Of a stretch of 12,793 nt of DNA, positions 5,751 to 12,763 are shown in pieces. Position numbers and translations under genes: made by a program. The notes beneath the pieces are model-generated. The model had not been told where the DNA came from. It made no database searches and worked only from the letters and a program-made list of their open reading frames with translations. The number at the start of each line of letters is the position of its first letter. The stretch's first letter is position 1. The DNA comes from Deltaproteobacteria bacterium RIFCSPHIGHO2_02_FULL_40_11 (lineage in GTDB: Bacteria > Bdellovibrionota > JACOXK01 > 2-02-FULL-40-11), in NCBI GenBank assembly GCA_001798105.1, contig MGRI01000007.1:434-13226 (forward strand). The letters run 5' to 3'.

Positions 5751-6581
5751 ATGAAGCCCATTTATGAATATAACGATTATAGAAAATTTATCAAAGACAC
5801 GATTTTGTCTAAAAATGAAAAGGGGCGCCACTATAGTTTCGCACAGTTGGCTCGAAAAGGCCAAATTAAGTCTAAAGCTCATATTAAGCTTGTGTGTGAT
5901 GGGCAACGTAATTTAACCCATAAAACCATTCCCAATTTTGCAAGAATGTTAGGTCTTAAAACCAAGGAATCTTTTTATTTTGAAAATCTTGTTTATTTTA
6001 ACCAGACAAAAGAGATTGAAACACAAGAAAAGTACAAAGAACGTCTAAAAAATTTGGCGAAAACAACCCCCGTAAAGCAAATTGCATTTGAAAACTTTGA
6101 TTTCTTTTCAAAGTGGTACTATGTGGTGTTGCGTGAATTGGTGGATGTAGCTGGATTTCAAGAAGATCCAAAGTGGGTGAACCAAAGACTAAAAACGAAA
6201 CTAACGCCTACAGAAATAAAAACGACGTTTGAAACACTAATACGTTTAGGATTTCTTAAACGAAAAAATGGAACGCTTACCCAAACAATCCCTAAAGTGT
6301 CATCTTCAGATACGCTTCGCTCTAAAGCTCTTCGAAGCTTTCATTATCAGATGCTCGAATTTGCAAAGCAAGCCTTGAATGAAGATCTCTTAGAGCGTGA
6401 AACATCTGGGCTTACGATTGCGCTTACTGAAAAAGAGTTTTTTGAAGTTAAAGAAGCCTTGATTGAATTTCGAAAACAGCTCAATCAACAATTAAATCAA
6501 GATTCAATAGGTGAGAAGAAAAGAGTCTATCATATTGCTTTAACATGCTTTGGCATTACCAAAGAGGAGGAACAAAAATGA
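5751..6581 (+). CDS. TIGR02147 family (DUF4423) putative transcriptional regulator
   Basis: A 276-aa cytoplasmic protein of the TIGR02147 family, known from Fibrobacter, Bdellovibrio and relatives and thought to be transcriptional regulators. The N-terminus has the family opening YEYNDYRKFI, then a helix-turn-helix-like block (about 28-80) with SFAQLARKGQIKS, KLVCDGQRNLT and NFARMLGLKTKESFYFENLV. A second, winged-helix-like segment follows at about 150-185 (LTPTEIKTTFETLIRLGFLKRK), and the C-terminal part contains the usual FFEVKEALIEFRKQLNQ helix. The start is fixed by the family N-terminus. Its stop overlaps the start of the HExxH gene by 4 nt (ATGA), a tight translational pairing that suggests it controls or is cotranslated with that secreted protein. 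A dyad upstream suggests autoregulation. Confidence 0.9.
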   Translation: MKPIYEYNDYRKFIKDTILSKNEKGRHYSFAQLARKGQIKSKAHIKLVCDGQRNLTHKTIPNFARMLGLKTKESFYFENLVYFNQTKEIETQEKYKERLKNLAKTTPVKQIAFENFDFFSKWYYVVLRELVDVAGFQEDPKWVNQRLKTKLTPTEIKTTFETLIRLGFLKRKNGTLTQTIPKVSSSDTLRSKALRSFHYQMLEFAKQALNEDLLERETSGLTIALTEKEFFEVKEALIEFRKQLNQQLNQDSIGEKKRVYHIALTCFGITKEEEQK

Positions 6582-7918
6582 CAAAACAGACATTGATTTT
6601 TAGCTTACTTTTTATCTCCACACTCTCTTATGCAGGGGGTGGTACAGAAACGGGAAGCGGGGGGTGGGTTATCGTGAAAGACAGTGAAATCGTTTTAGCA
6701 GACCCTTTTATAAAATATCCAGATGTGTCAGGTATTGGAGAGCGTTGGGTTTTGTCTGATAAATTAAAAGCATACTTAGAACATATTTCAAATTTAATGG
6801 GTTATTACGGCGTCCCTTTACGATGGTGGAATCCAGTTTTTGTAAAATTCTTTTCCCAGTCAACGGTTAGAAAAAAAGAGGAGCAATGGAGATATTCTGA
6901 ATTTTGGACGAAAAAGGTCTTTTCAGAAGAAGTTCAATTTCGTTATACAGAAGACCTCCCTTGCCATGATCCCATTGAATTTATTAAAGATGTAGAGGGG
7001 GAACCCATGCTTCTAGGGTGTACCAATGATCAAATTACATGGTTTAAGAAATCTTTTTTTGAGAAGCTGACCTTAAAACAACAGGCGCTTGCGATTATGC
7101 ATGAACGTCTTCACGCATTTACACATCGTGGACACGATGTCATTTGTGATTTTATTTCAATTTTAAATACAATCCTAACGCTTCAAGAAAAGCAAAGTGC
7201 AGGAGTTCTTGTGAAGCCCTCGGAGAAAGAACTTGAGGCTATGTATCGTCTAAAAACGCGTGCAGAAGAAATGGGATTTGAAATCGAGGCCAGCCCCATA
7301 CTTATTTGGCCAAATGGGGGAGGTGTCATCATGACCTCTCTTCAAGAACCTATGGTTGATAAAAGTTCATACATAAGCGTTGGATCCATGATCTATGGAT
7401 ATGTTTATAATCCTTTTAAAAACGAAGGATGGGATCTTCCAATATCTATTGGGAAAAATGTCACCATATTAAATTCAATCTTAAATACACCTACCATTGA
7501 ACAGGGGGCGTGGATTGAAAATGTCTTTCGAAATGAAAATGAAATCTTTGTTGGGGCTTTTTCTATACTTCAAAATGTTACCTTTAGGCGGGTGGATCAT
7601 GTCAATGTAGGAAATTCTACGCAGATATTTAATTTTAAATTTACAACCGAAGATGGCTGGCCAACGCTTTATGTAGGAAACAATGTGTTACTTTCCAATG
7701 CAGATATTGAATCTACAAAAAATGTCTTAGATGCGTGGTGTATTTTAATTGTTCCTGTCTTTTATCGCACCATTCGAGACAATGGTGAAGTCAGGCTTAT
7801 TATTTCAGATGGAACACAAATTGATTTAAGCGAACGAGGGCCATTTAAAATTCATGTTCGAGGCGGCAGAACGGTTGTGGAATCTAAAAAAGATCTTATG
7901 GGACTTAAAAGAGAATAA
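6578..7918 (+). CDS. Secreted HExxH protein with beta-helix-like C-terminal half; putative metallopeptidase
   Basis: A 446-aa exported protein. Residues 1-19 are a clear signal peptide ending SYA, followed by a Gly-rich mature N-terminus (GGGTETGSGG). The middle carries HERLH at 175-179, a HExxH zinc-peptidase motif inside a helix (QALAIMHERLHAFTHRGHD), with further histidines at 183 and 186 as possible ligands; the metzincin HExxHxxGxxH spacing is not met. Residues about 260-390 show repeating short strands such as ISIGKNVTI, IEQGAWIENV and LYVGNNVLLSNADI, like a hexapeptide or other beta-helix. Two cysteines before HExxH (PCHDP, LGCTND) might form a disulfide. The start is fixed by GAGGAGG 7 nt before the ATG. 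Protease activity is inferred from motif only; substrate unknown. Confidence 0.85.
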   Translation: MTKQTLIFSLLFISTLSYAGGGTETGSGGWVIVKDSEIVLADPFIKYPDVSGIGERWVLSDKLKAYLEHISNLMGYYGVPLRWWNPVFVKFFSQSTVRKKEEQWRYSEFWTKKVFSEEVQFRYTEDLPCHDPIEFIKDVEGEPMLLGCTNDQITWFKKSFFEKLTLKQQALAIMHERLHAFTHRGHDVICDFISILNTILTLQEKQSAGVLVKPSEKELEAMYRLKTRAEEMGFEIEASPILIWPNGGGVIMTSLQEPMVDKSSYISVGSMIYGYVYNPFKNEGWDLPISIGKNVTILNSILNTPTIEQGAWIENVFRNENEIFVGAFSILQNVTFRRVDHVNVGNSTQIFNFKFTTEDGWPTLYVGNNVLLSNADIESTKNVLDAWCILIVPVFYRTIRDNGEVRLIISDGTQIDLSERGPFKIHVRGGRTVVESKKDLMGLKRE

Positions 7919-7955
7919 GCTTCAAATTCTCCTTTTCGAATTTAGTCTCATTGTA

Positions 7956-7961
7956 TATGAT
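7956..7961 (+). promoter_or_regulatory. Candidate -10 box of the second nucleotidyltransferase module
   Basis: TATGAT differs from consensus at one position and starts 15 nt before the ATG at 7971, the same geometry as other unit-starting genes here. No convincing -35 hexamer is seen at the right distance, so the gene may instead be read from the upstream operon, 52 nt away. Confidence 0.3.
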
Positions 7962-7970
7962 GATAAACAG

Positions 7971-8453
7971 ATGATTAATTATAAAACTATTTTGGAAAAG
8001 TTTGTAAGTTCCAAAATGAATTTTGTCATTGTGGGAGGGTTTGCGGTTATTGCACATGGGGCGGTGAGGGTAACGATGGATTTGGACCTTGTCATTGCAC
8101 TTCAAAATAAAGATTTAGAAAAGGCATGGAATATTTTGGCAGATTTGGGATTTAAATGCAGGCAACCGATTACAAAAGATGTTTTTACAAATGCAAAAGT
8201 ACTTTCAAACCTTATCCATGAGAAAAATTCAAAAGCCATTAGCTTTTATCAAAGCAAACAAGAATACCTTGTGGTAGATCTTTTGTTTCGAGAAGATCTG
8301 AAAGTTGAAGATAAAGACATCGTAAAAATTAATTTATTTGGTATTCAGTGTCCGATCCTATCTATCGATAAGTTGATACACCTTAAAAAAGAGGCAGCCA
8401 GGCCTAAGGATTTAGAAGATGTCAAAGCACTCCAAAAAATTAAAAAAGCCTAA
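7971..8453 (+). CDS. MNT-fold nucleotidyltransferase (second copy)
   Basis: A 160-aa paralogue of the protein at 5160, of the same AbiEii / DUF6036-like nucleotidyltransferase group. G22-G23, H29-G30, T-M-D37-L-D39 and D103 (LVVDLLF) correspond to the nucleotide-binding glycines and metal-binding aspartates, and RPKDLEDVKAL near the C-terminus is the usual family ending. All key residues are present, so it could be active, for instance in NMP or AMP transfer to a partner as in HEPN-MNT systems; no HEPN protein is encoded nearby. The ATG at 7971 is chosen by alignment with the first copy, although the frame is open upstream into the preceding gene. There is no ribosome binding site. The 66-aa ORF overlaps its last 35 nt. 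Confidence 0.82.
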   Translation: MINYKTILEKFVSSKMNFVIVGGFAVIAHGAVRVTMDLDLVIALQNKDLEKAWNILADLGFKCRQPITKDVFTNAKVLSNLIHEKNSKAISFYQSKQEYLVVDLLFREDLKVEDKDIVKINLFGIQCPILSIDKLIHLKKEAARPKDLEDVKALQKIKKA

Positions 8454-8619
8454 AATAACGTGGGGTACGCCAGAGAGCTATTTTCCCTTTAAAATGCATG
8501 TGGCGCCACTCGATCAAAAAAATCTTTTATACGCAAAACATCTTACGTCAGAGCAACGTATTGAATGGCTGATGATGATGCAAGAGCTTCTCATTCAGCA
8601 GTTTTCAAAGAAAAAATAA
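8419..8619 (+). CDS. Small ORF (66 aa) paired with the second nucleotidyltransferase
   Basis: This ORF overlaps the nucleotidyltransferase 3' end by 35 nt in another frame, with AAGGA about 9 nt before its ATG, the arrangement of a coupled second gene. The N-terminus is very basic (SKHSKKLKKPKI), the middle has WGTPESYFPF, and the C-terminal half has HLTSEQRIEWLMMMQELL, a pattern seen in small uncharacterised proteins beside MNT nucleotidyltransferases. ExRIE is shared with the 58-aa ORF at 5027. The last eight residues (IQQFSKKK) lie in the 41-bp repeat and recur at the end of the first nucleotidyltransferase. A partner or antitoxin-like role is inference. Confidence 0.6.
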   Translation: MSKHSKKLKKPKITWGTPESYFPFKMHVAPLDQKNLLYAKHLTSEQRIEWLMMMQELLIQQFSKKK

Positions 8620-8633
8620 TCTTCAGCAGATTG
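8593..8633 (+). repeat. 41-bp direct repeat, right copy
   Basis: Second copy of the repeat at 5619-5659, with one difference (C at 8627). It covers the last eight codons and stop of the 66-aa ORF and 14 nt beyond, and its last three bases are the TTG of the guaB -35 box, so the bracketed cassette ends exactly where the guaB promoter begins. Confidence 0.9.
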
Positions 8634-8659
8634 ACAGTTCCCCCTATTTTATGTACAAA
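8631..8659 (+). promoter_or_regulatory. guaBA promoter
   Basis: A perfect TTGACA (8631-8636), 17-nt spacer, TACAAA (8654-8659). This is the strongest -35 box in the window. Unlike most unit-starting genes here, guaB has a leader of about 50 nt with an AAGGA ribosome binding site (8700-8704). Confidence 0.65.
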
Positions 8660-8672
8660 TACCCGTCAAATC

Positions 8673-8690
8673 GCCCCTGAACTCTGGGGC
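8673..8690 (+). other. Small GC-rich hairpin in the guaB leader
   Basis: GCCCC (8673-8677) and GGGGC (8686-8690) flank an 8-nt loop between the predicted transcription start and the ribosome binding site. There is no U-run after it, so it is not an intrinsic terminator. It does not resemble a purine riboswitch. A role in mRNA stability or translation is possible only. Confidence 0.35.
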
Positions 8691-8715
8691 ACCCCATTTA
8701 AGGAATTTTAAGCAT

Positions 8716-10200
8716 ATGCGAGTCATACAAGACCCAAAAGAGCAGCGTTTTAGCCTTGGTTTAACCTTTGATGATCTTTTGCTTGTGCCCCAACACTCTG
8801 AAATTTTGCCCCAAGACGTCAGTCTTAAAACACGTCTGGCTGGAGATTTAACTTTAAATATCCCCCTGATCTCGGCTGCGATGGATACCGTTACCGAATC
8901 CAAAACCGCGATTTCAATGGCCAGACTGGGAGGGATTGGCGTCATTCACAAAAATCTCTCGCCTAAACTGCAAGCCTTTGAAGTTGAAAAAGTAAAGAAA
9001 TCTGAAAGTGGTATGATTTTAGATCCCATTACCATTTCTCCAGATGAAAAAATCTCGAAAGCTTTGGATCTGATGCAGCAGTATCATATTTCGGGGGTCC
9101 CAGTGACCCAAGGCACAAAGTTGGTGGGGATTTTAACCAACCGTGACCTTCGGTTTGAAAAAAATCTAGAACAAAAAGTGCAAGATGTGATGACATCTCA
9201 GAACCTGATTACAGCCCCCGAAGGGACAACGCTTTTACAAGCCAAAGAAATTTTGCATCAAAATCGCATTGAAAAATTACCCGTTGTCGATGCCGCCTTT
9301 AATTTAAAAGGACTGATTACGATTAAAGATATTGAAAAATCGATTCACTATCCCCATTCTCAAAAAGACCGCTTTGGTCGGCTCATGGTAGCTGCAGCTG
9401 TTGGCGTGTCTCAAGATCGCGAAGAACGCATTCATCTTTTGCTTCAAAATCACTGCGATGTTTTATGTATCGATACCGCTCATGGAAATTCTAAAAATGT
9501 TATTGAAGCTGTTCGAGATACGAAAAGAAACTTTAAAAATGCACTCATTATTGCTGGGAATGTTTCAAGCGGGGAGGGAGCCGAAAAGTTGATTCAAGCG
9601 GGTGCCGATGCCATCAAAGTAGGCCAGGGGCCAGGCTCTATTTGTACGACGCGCATTGTCACAGGGTGTGGCATGCCCCAAATGACCGCCATTATGGAGT
9701 GTATCCAAATAACCAGAAAAAAGGGGATTCCTTTAATTGCAGATGGGGGGATCAAATATTCTGGAGACATTACCAAGGCTTTGGCAGCAGGGGCAGATTC
9801 TGTCATGATTGGAAATCTATTTGCAGGGACAGATGAAAGCCCAGGGGAGAGCGTTTTATATCAAGGTAGAAGCTATAAGGTTTATCGTGGGATGGGATCG
9901 CTGGGGGCTATGCAAATGGGCAGTACCGATCGCTACCAGCAAAGTTCAAGTACACCTTTAGAAAAACTGGTCCCCGAAGGGATTGAAGGCATGGTTCCGT
10001 ATAAGGGAAAACTCTCGCAATCTGTGTATCAACTTTTAGGGGGCATTCGCTCTGGCATGGGGTATGTGGGGGCTAGGACCATTTCAGAGCTTCACGAAAA
10101 AGCAAAATTTGTGCGTGTCTCTCCATCGGGTCATAAAGAAAGCCATGTGCATGACGTTTTGGTAACCAAAGAGGCTCCCAATTATCGCATTGAAACATAA
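8716..10200 (+). CDS. guaB: Inosine-5'-monophosphate dehydrogenase
   Basis: A 494-aa IMP dehydrogenase that oxidises IMP to XMP with NAD+, the committed step of guanine nucleotide synthesis. The catalytic barrel opens with LTFDDLLLVPQHSEI (17-31) and GGIGVIHKN (72-80). Two CBS domains are inserted at about 100-150 and 156-206, ending in TNRDLRF and TIKDIEKS. GPGSICTTR carries the catalytic cysteine C310, DGGIKYSGDITKALAAGAD binds the phosphate side, and YRGMGSLGAM is before the mobile flap. Length is standard. AAGGA 11 nt upstream supports the ATG at 8716. guaA begins on the base after its stop codon. Confidence 0.98.
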   Translation: MRVIQDPKEQRFSLGLTFDDLLLVPQHSEILPQDVSLKTRLAGDLTLNIPLISAAMDTVTESKTAISMARLGGIGVIHKNLSPKLQAFEVEKVKKSESGMILDPITISPDEKISKALDLMQQYHISGVPVTQGTKLVGILTNRDLRFEKNLEQKVQDVMTSQNLITAPEGTTLLQAKEILHQNRIEKLPVVDAAFNLKGLITIKDIEKSIHYPHSQKDRFGRLMVAAAVGVSQDREERIHLLLQNHCDVLCIDTAHGNSKNVIEAVRDTKRNFKNALIIAGNVSSGEGAEKLIQAGADAIKVGQGPGSICTTRIVTGCGMPQMTAIMECIQITRKKGIPLIADGGIKYSGDITKALAAGADSVMIGNLFAGTDESPGESVLYQGRSYKVYRGMGSLGAMQMGSTDRYQQSSSTPLEKLVPEGIEGMVPYKGKLSQSVYQLLGGIRSGMGYVGARTISELHEKAKFVRVSPSGHKESHVHDVLVTKEAPNYRIET

Positions 10201-11754
10201 ATGAACCCGCTTCAAGATGGCATTTTAATTTTAGATTTTGGATCTCAATACACGCAACTCATTGCCAGGCGTATTCGAGAGCAAAATGTGTATTCTGAAA
10301 TTCGTCCCTATGCAATAAGCCTTTCAGAAATCCAAAAATTAAAGCCCAAGGGCATTATTTTTTCTGGGGGACCCGCCTCTGTTTTAGATCCAAAGGCTCA
10401 TTTTATTGATCCAGAAATTTATAATTTAGGGATGCCTATTTTGGGGATTTGTTACGGCATGCAGCTCATGACGCATCAATTACACGGAAAAGTTGAAAAA
10501 GCTTTGGATCGAGAATACGGAAATGCTGAAGTTACACTGGTAGAGGATTCTCTTTTATGGAGAGGGTTGTCCAAAGAAAATCCTCTGAAAGCTTGGATGA
10601 GTCATGGTGATCGTATTTTAAAATTGCCCTTGGGTTTTAAAATTATTGCACGTTCTAAAAATTCTCCAGCAGCCGCCATGTGTCACGAAACAAAACCTTT
10701 GTATGCTGTACAGTTTCATCCAGAAGTAACACATACGCCTCAAGGCACAGAAATTTTAAAGAATTTCATTTTTCAGATTTGTCATGCAACACCTTCTTGG
10801 ACCATGCAGTCTTTTGTGGAACACATGATTCAATCTGTTCGAAATCGCGTTCAAGAAAATAAAGTTGTGATGGGTGTCAGTGGCGGCGTGGATTCTACGG
10901 TAGCTGCCATGTTGCTTCAAAAAGCTATTGGGGATCAGTTGGTACCGATTTTTATCAACAATGGTCTTTTGAGATTAAACGAAGAAAAAAAAGTAATCAA
11001 TTTATTTAAAAATCAAAAACACATGAACCTGCGCTATGTGGATGCAAGCAGTCAATTTCTAAATGCTTTAAAAGGGATTACAGATCCAGAACAAAAACGA
11101 AAAATCATTGGGCATGAATTTATTAAAGTCTTTGAAGCAGAAGCTCAAAAGATTCAAGGAGCAAAATTTTTAGGGCAGGGGACACTTTATCCAGATGTCA
11201 TTGAATCTGTTTCTTTTTCTGGAGGGCCGTCTCAAACCATTAAGTCGCATCATAATGTGGGGGGCTTACCCAAAGAAATGAATTTAAAACTCGTTGAACC
11301 CTTAAGAGAACTTTTTAAAGATGAAGTTCGCAAGCTGGGGCAAGAGCTTGGCATCCCATCTGAATTTATTGACAGACAACCTTTTCCTGGCCCTGGGCTT
11401 GCCGTTCGAATTTTAGGAGAGGTTACGCAAGCAGGCTTAGCACTTTTACGTTTGGCAGACGACATTGTGGTTTCTGAAATCAAAAAGGCTAATTATTACA
11501 AGCAAGTATGGCAATCTTTTGCAGTACTTCTTCCAGTAAAATCGGTGGGTGTGATGGGCGATGAAAGAACATACGAAAATGTATGCGCTATTCGGTGTGT
11601 AAAAAGTTCAGATGGTATGACGGCAGATTGGGTAGATCTCCCGCATGAACTTTTAGCCAAAATTTCAAATCGTATTATTAATGAGGTACGTGGAATGAAC
11701 CGTGTTGTGTACGACATTTCTTCCAAACCACCTGCGACGATTGAATGGGAATGA
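10201..11754 (+). CDS. guaA: GMP synthase (glutamine-hydrolysing)
   Basis: A 517-aa two-domain enzyme that converts XMP to GMP using ATP and glutamine-derived ammonia. The class I glutamine amidotransferase domain (about 8-195) shows C84 in GICYGMQ and H173/E175 in FHPEV as the catalytic triad. The ATP-pyrophosphatase domain has the PP-loop SGGVDS (227-232), followed by the dimerisation domain with RQPFPGPGLAVRILGE and the C-terminal DISSKPPATIEWE that contacts XMP. Length and order are standard. The ATG immediately follows the guaB TAA with no clear ribosome binding site, so it is probably translated by reinitiation. A dispersed hairpin begins 4 nt after its stop and may act at the operon 3' end. 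Confidence 0.98.
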   Translation: MNPLQDGILILDFGSQYTQLIARRIREQNVYSEIRPYAISLSEIQKLKPKGIIFSGGPASVLDPKAHFIDPEIYNLGMPILGICYGMQLMTHQLHGKVEKALDREYGNAEVTLVEDSLLWRGLSKENPLKAWMSHGDRILKLPLGFKIIARSKNSPAAAMCHETKPLYAVQFHPEVTHTPQGTEILKNFIFQICHATPSWTMQSFVEHMIQSVRNRVQENKVVMGVSGGVDSTVAAMLLQKAIGDQLVPIFINNGLLRLNEEKKVINLFKNQKHMNLRYVDASSQFLNALKGITDPEQKRKIIGHEFIKVFEAEAQKIQGAKFLGQGTLYPDVIESVSFSGGPSQTIKSHHNVGGLPKEMNLKLVEPLRELFKDEVRKLGQELGIPSEFIDRQPFPGPGLAVRILGEVTQAGLALLRLADDIVVSEIKKANYYKQVWQSFAVLLPVKSVGVMGDERTYENVCAIRCVKSSDGMTADWVDLPHELLAKISNRIINEVRGMNRVVYDISSKPPATIEWE

Positions 11755-11757
11755 GAT

Positions 11758-11784
11758 GTCATCCCCGCGGAAGCGGGGATCTTC
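11758..11784 (+). repeat. Dispersed hairpin repeat, GTC-ATCCCCGC copy
   Basis: GTC, arm ATCCCCGC (11761-11768), loop GGAA, arm GCGGGGAT (11773-11780), then CTTC. It is a perfect 8-bp stem with a tetraloop immediately after the guaA stop. The same sequence with a GAAC loop recurs at 12764, and a diverged form at 1079. It may shield or end the guaBA mRNA; the short pyrimidine tail is a poor terminator tract. Confidence 0.85.
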
Positions 11785-11813
11785 TTGACTTCATAAAACG
11801 CATTGAATAGAGT
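11785..11813 (+). promoter_or_regulatory. Promoter of the last secreted-protein gene
   Basis: TTGACT (11785-11790), 17-nt spacer, TAGAGT (11808-11813), directly behind the hairpin repeat. Transcription would start near 11820, just at the GGAGG ribosome binding site (11820-11824), which is 8 nt before the ATG at 11833. Confidence 0.45.
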
Positions 11814-11832
11814 TTTCGTGGAGGTATCGTTT

Positions 11833-12744
11833 ATGAAGAAGGTAATTCTTTCTTTCTTTTTTGTATTGTTGTGTGCGTCTTATTCAACCCCATCTTTTGC
11901 AGCTACATCTGAAGATATTATGAAAACATTCGATTGGAATCAGGGAAAGCTCTTGGACTATTATTGGGTTCGCCCTTCAGAAATTTATGACCAATGGAAC
12001 AATGGATCCAGGTTTATGCGATCTGTTTTAAAGGCAAGTTATGTGACTAAAAAAGATAAAGACATCATTTGGAAAATTCAAGAATCCTTAAAGGATTACT
12101 TGAATGATCGTCCGTTGTATTGGAAGCATGAACTGGATTTTCATCGAAAACTCTTTCAAAACTATAAAAAGGATACTTTGCCTGTTTTTGCAGATTATAA
12201 GGTGGAAGAGCGAAATGGAACGCTTGAAATTATTCATCGTGAATTTGGGTTTGCCATTGGCACGTTTGAAACGGATGGAAAATATACTTCTACGGGATAT
12301 TGGAACAATACGGGTGGCATTCATATCGATATGTGGAACCAAGTCTTTTATGATCCTTGGGATGAAAAAATGTATTATCGAAGATTTATTGAAAACGACG
12401 CTGAAAAATATACCCATATTCATGTGACAGCCAATGCCGATAACTTTGTTTTTCGGTTTGAGGGTGACCCATCTGGGCAAGTGCGCACAGGGAAAATTGA
12501 AATTGTAGATCTCAAAGGGTTTACATATGCAGTTCCCATGTTTGTTTATGCGGGAAAGAAAAAACCCATTGCCACAGATTATGTTTCAGACCTCAATGCT
12601 ACGAAAGAAGTGATTACATTTGATGTGGGCTATACCTATGATGAAAGACGCATGAGTATGGATCCAGAGGGTGTGGTGGAGTTTCATGAAACACTCGACC
12701 AGTTTATGAATACTGCTTTCCTTGACACAGATTTTGTAAGTTGA
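11833..12744 (+). CDS. Secreted protein of unknown function
   Basis: A 303-aa protein with a classical signal peptide (MKK, hydrophobic core, cleavage likely after PSFA at residue 23), so exported. I do not recognise a family. The N-terminal third is helical and rich in Trp and Tyr; the rest reads as beta-strands with many aromatic residues, for example GTFETDGKYTSTGYWNN, GGIHIDMWNQVFYDP and VTANADNFVFRFEGDP. No catalytic motif or membrane segment is evident. The ATG at 11833 is preferred over an in-frame ATG at 11803 because it has GGAGG 8 nt upstream and starts directly with MKK. It stands alone between two dispersed hairpin repeats. Position after guaBA gives no functional clue. Confidence 0.8.
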   Translation: MKKVILSFFFVLLCASYSTPSFAATSEDIMKTFDWNQGKLLDYYWVRPSEIYDQWNNGSRFMRSVLKASYVTKKDKDIIWKIQESLKDYLNDRPLYWKHELDFHRKLFQNYKKDTLPVFADYKVEERNGTLEIIHREFGFAIGTFETDGKYTSTGYWNNTGGIHIDMWNQVFYDPWDEKMYYRRFIENDAEKYTHIHVTANADNFVFRFEGDPSGQVRTGKIEIVDLKGFTYAVPMFVYAGKKKPIATDYVSDLNATKEVITFDVGYTYDERRMSMDPEGVVEFHETLDQFMNTAFLDTDFVS

Positions 12745-12763
12745 TAGGTTTTTTGCGCCAAAC

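Noticed and set aside
5619..8633. Insertion sequence or transposon between the direct repeats
   Set aside because: No transposase, integrase or terminal inverted repeats are present, and the repeats lie inside coding ends, which fits recombination better than transposition.
8660..8715. Purine riboswitch in the guaB leader
   Set aside because: The leader of about 50 nt is too short and shows only one 5-bp hairpin with no conserved junction sequences.
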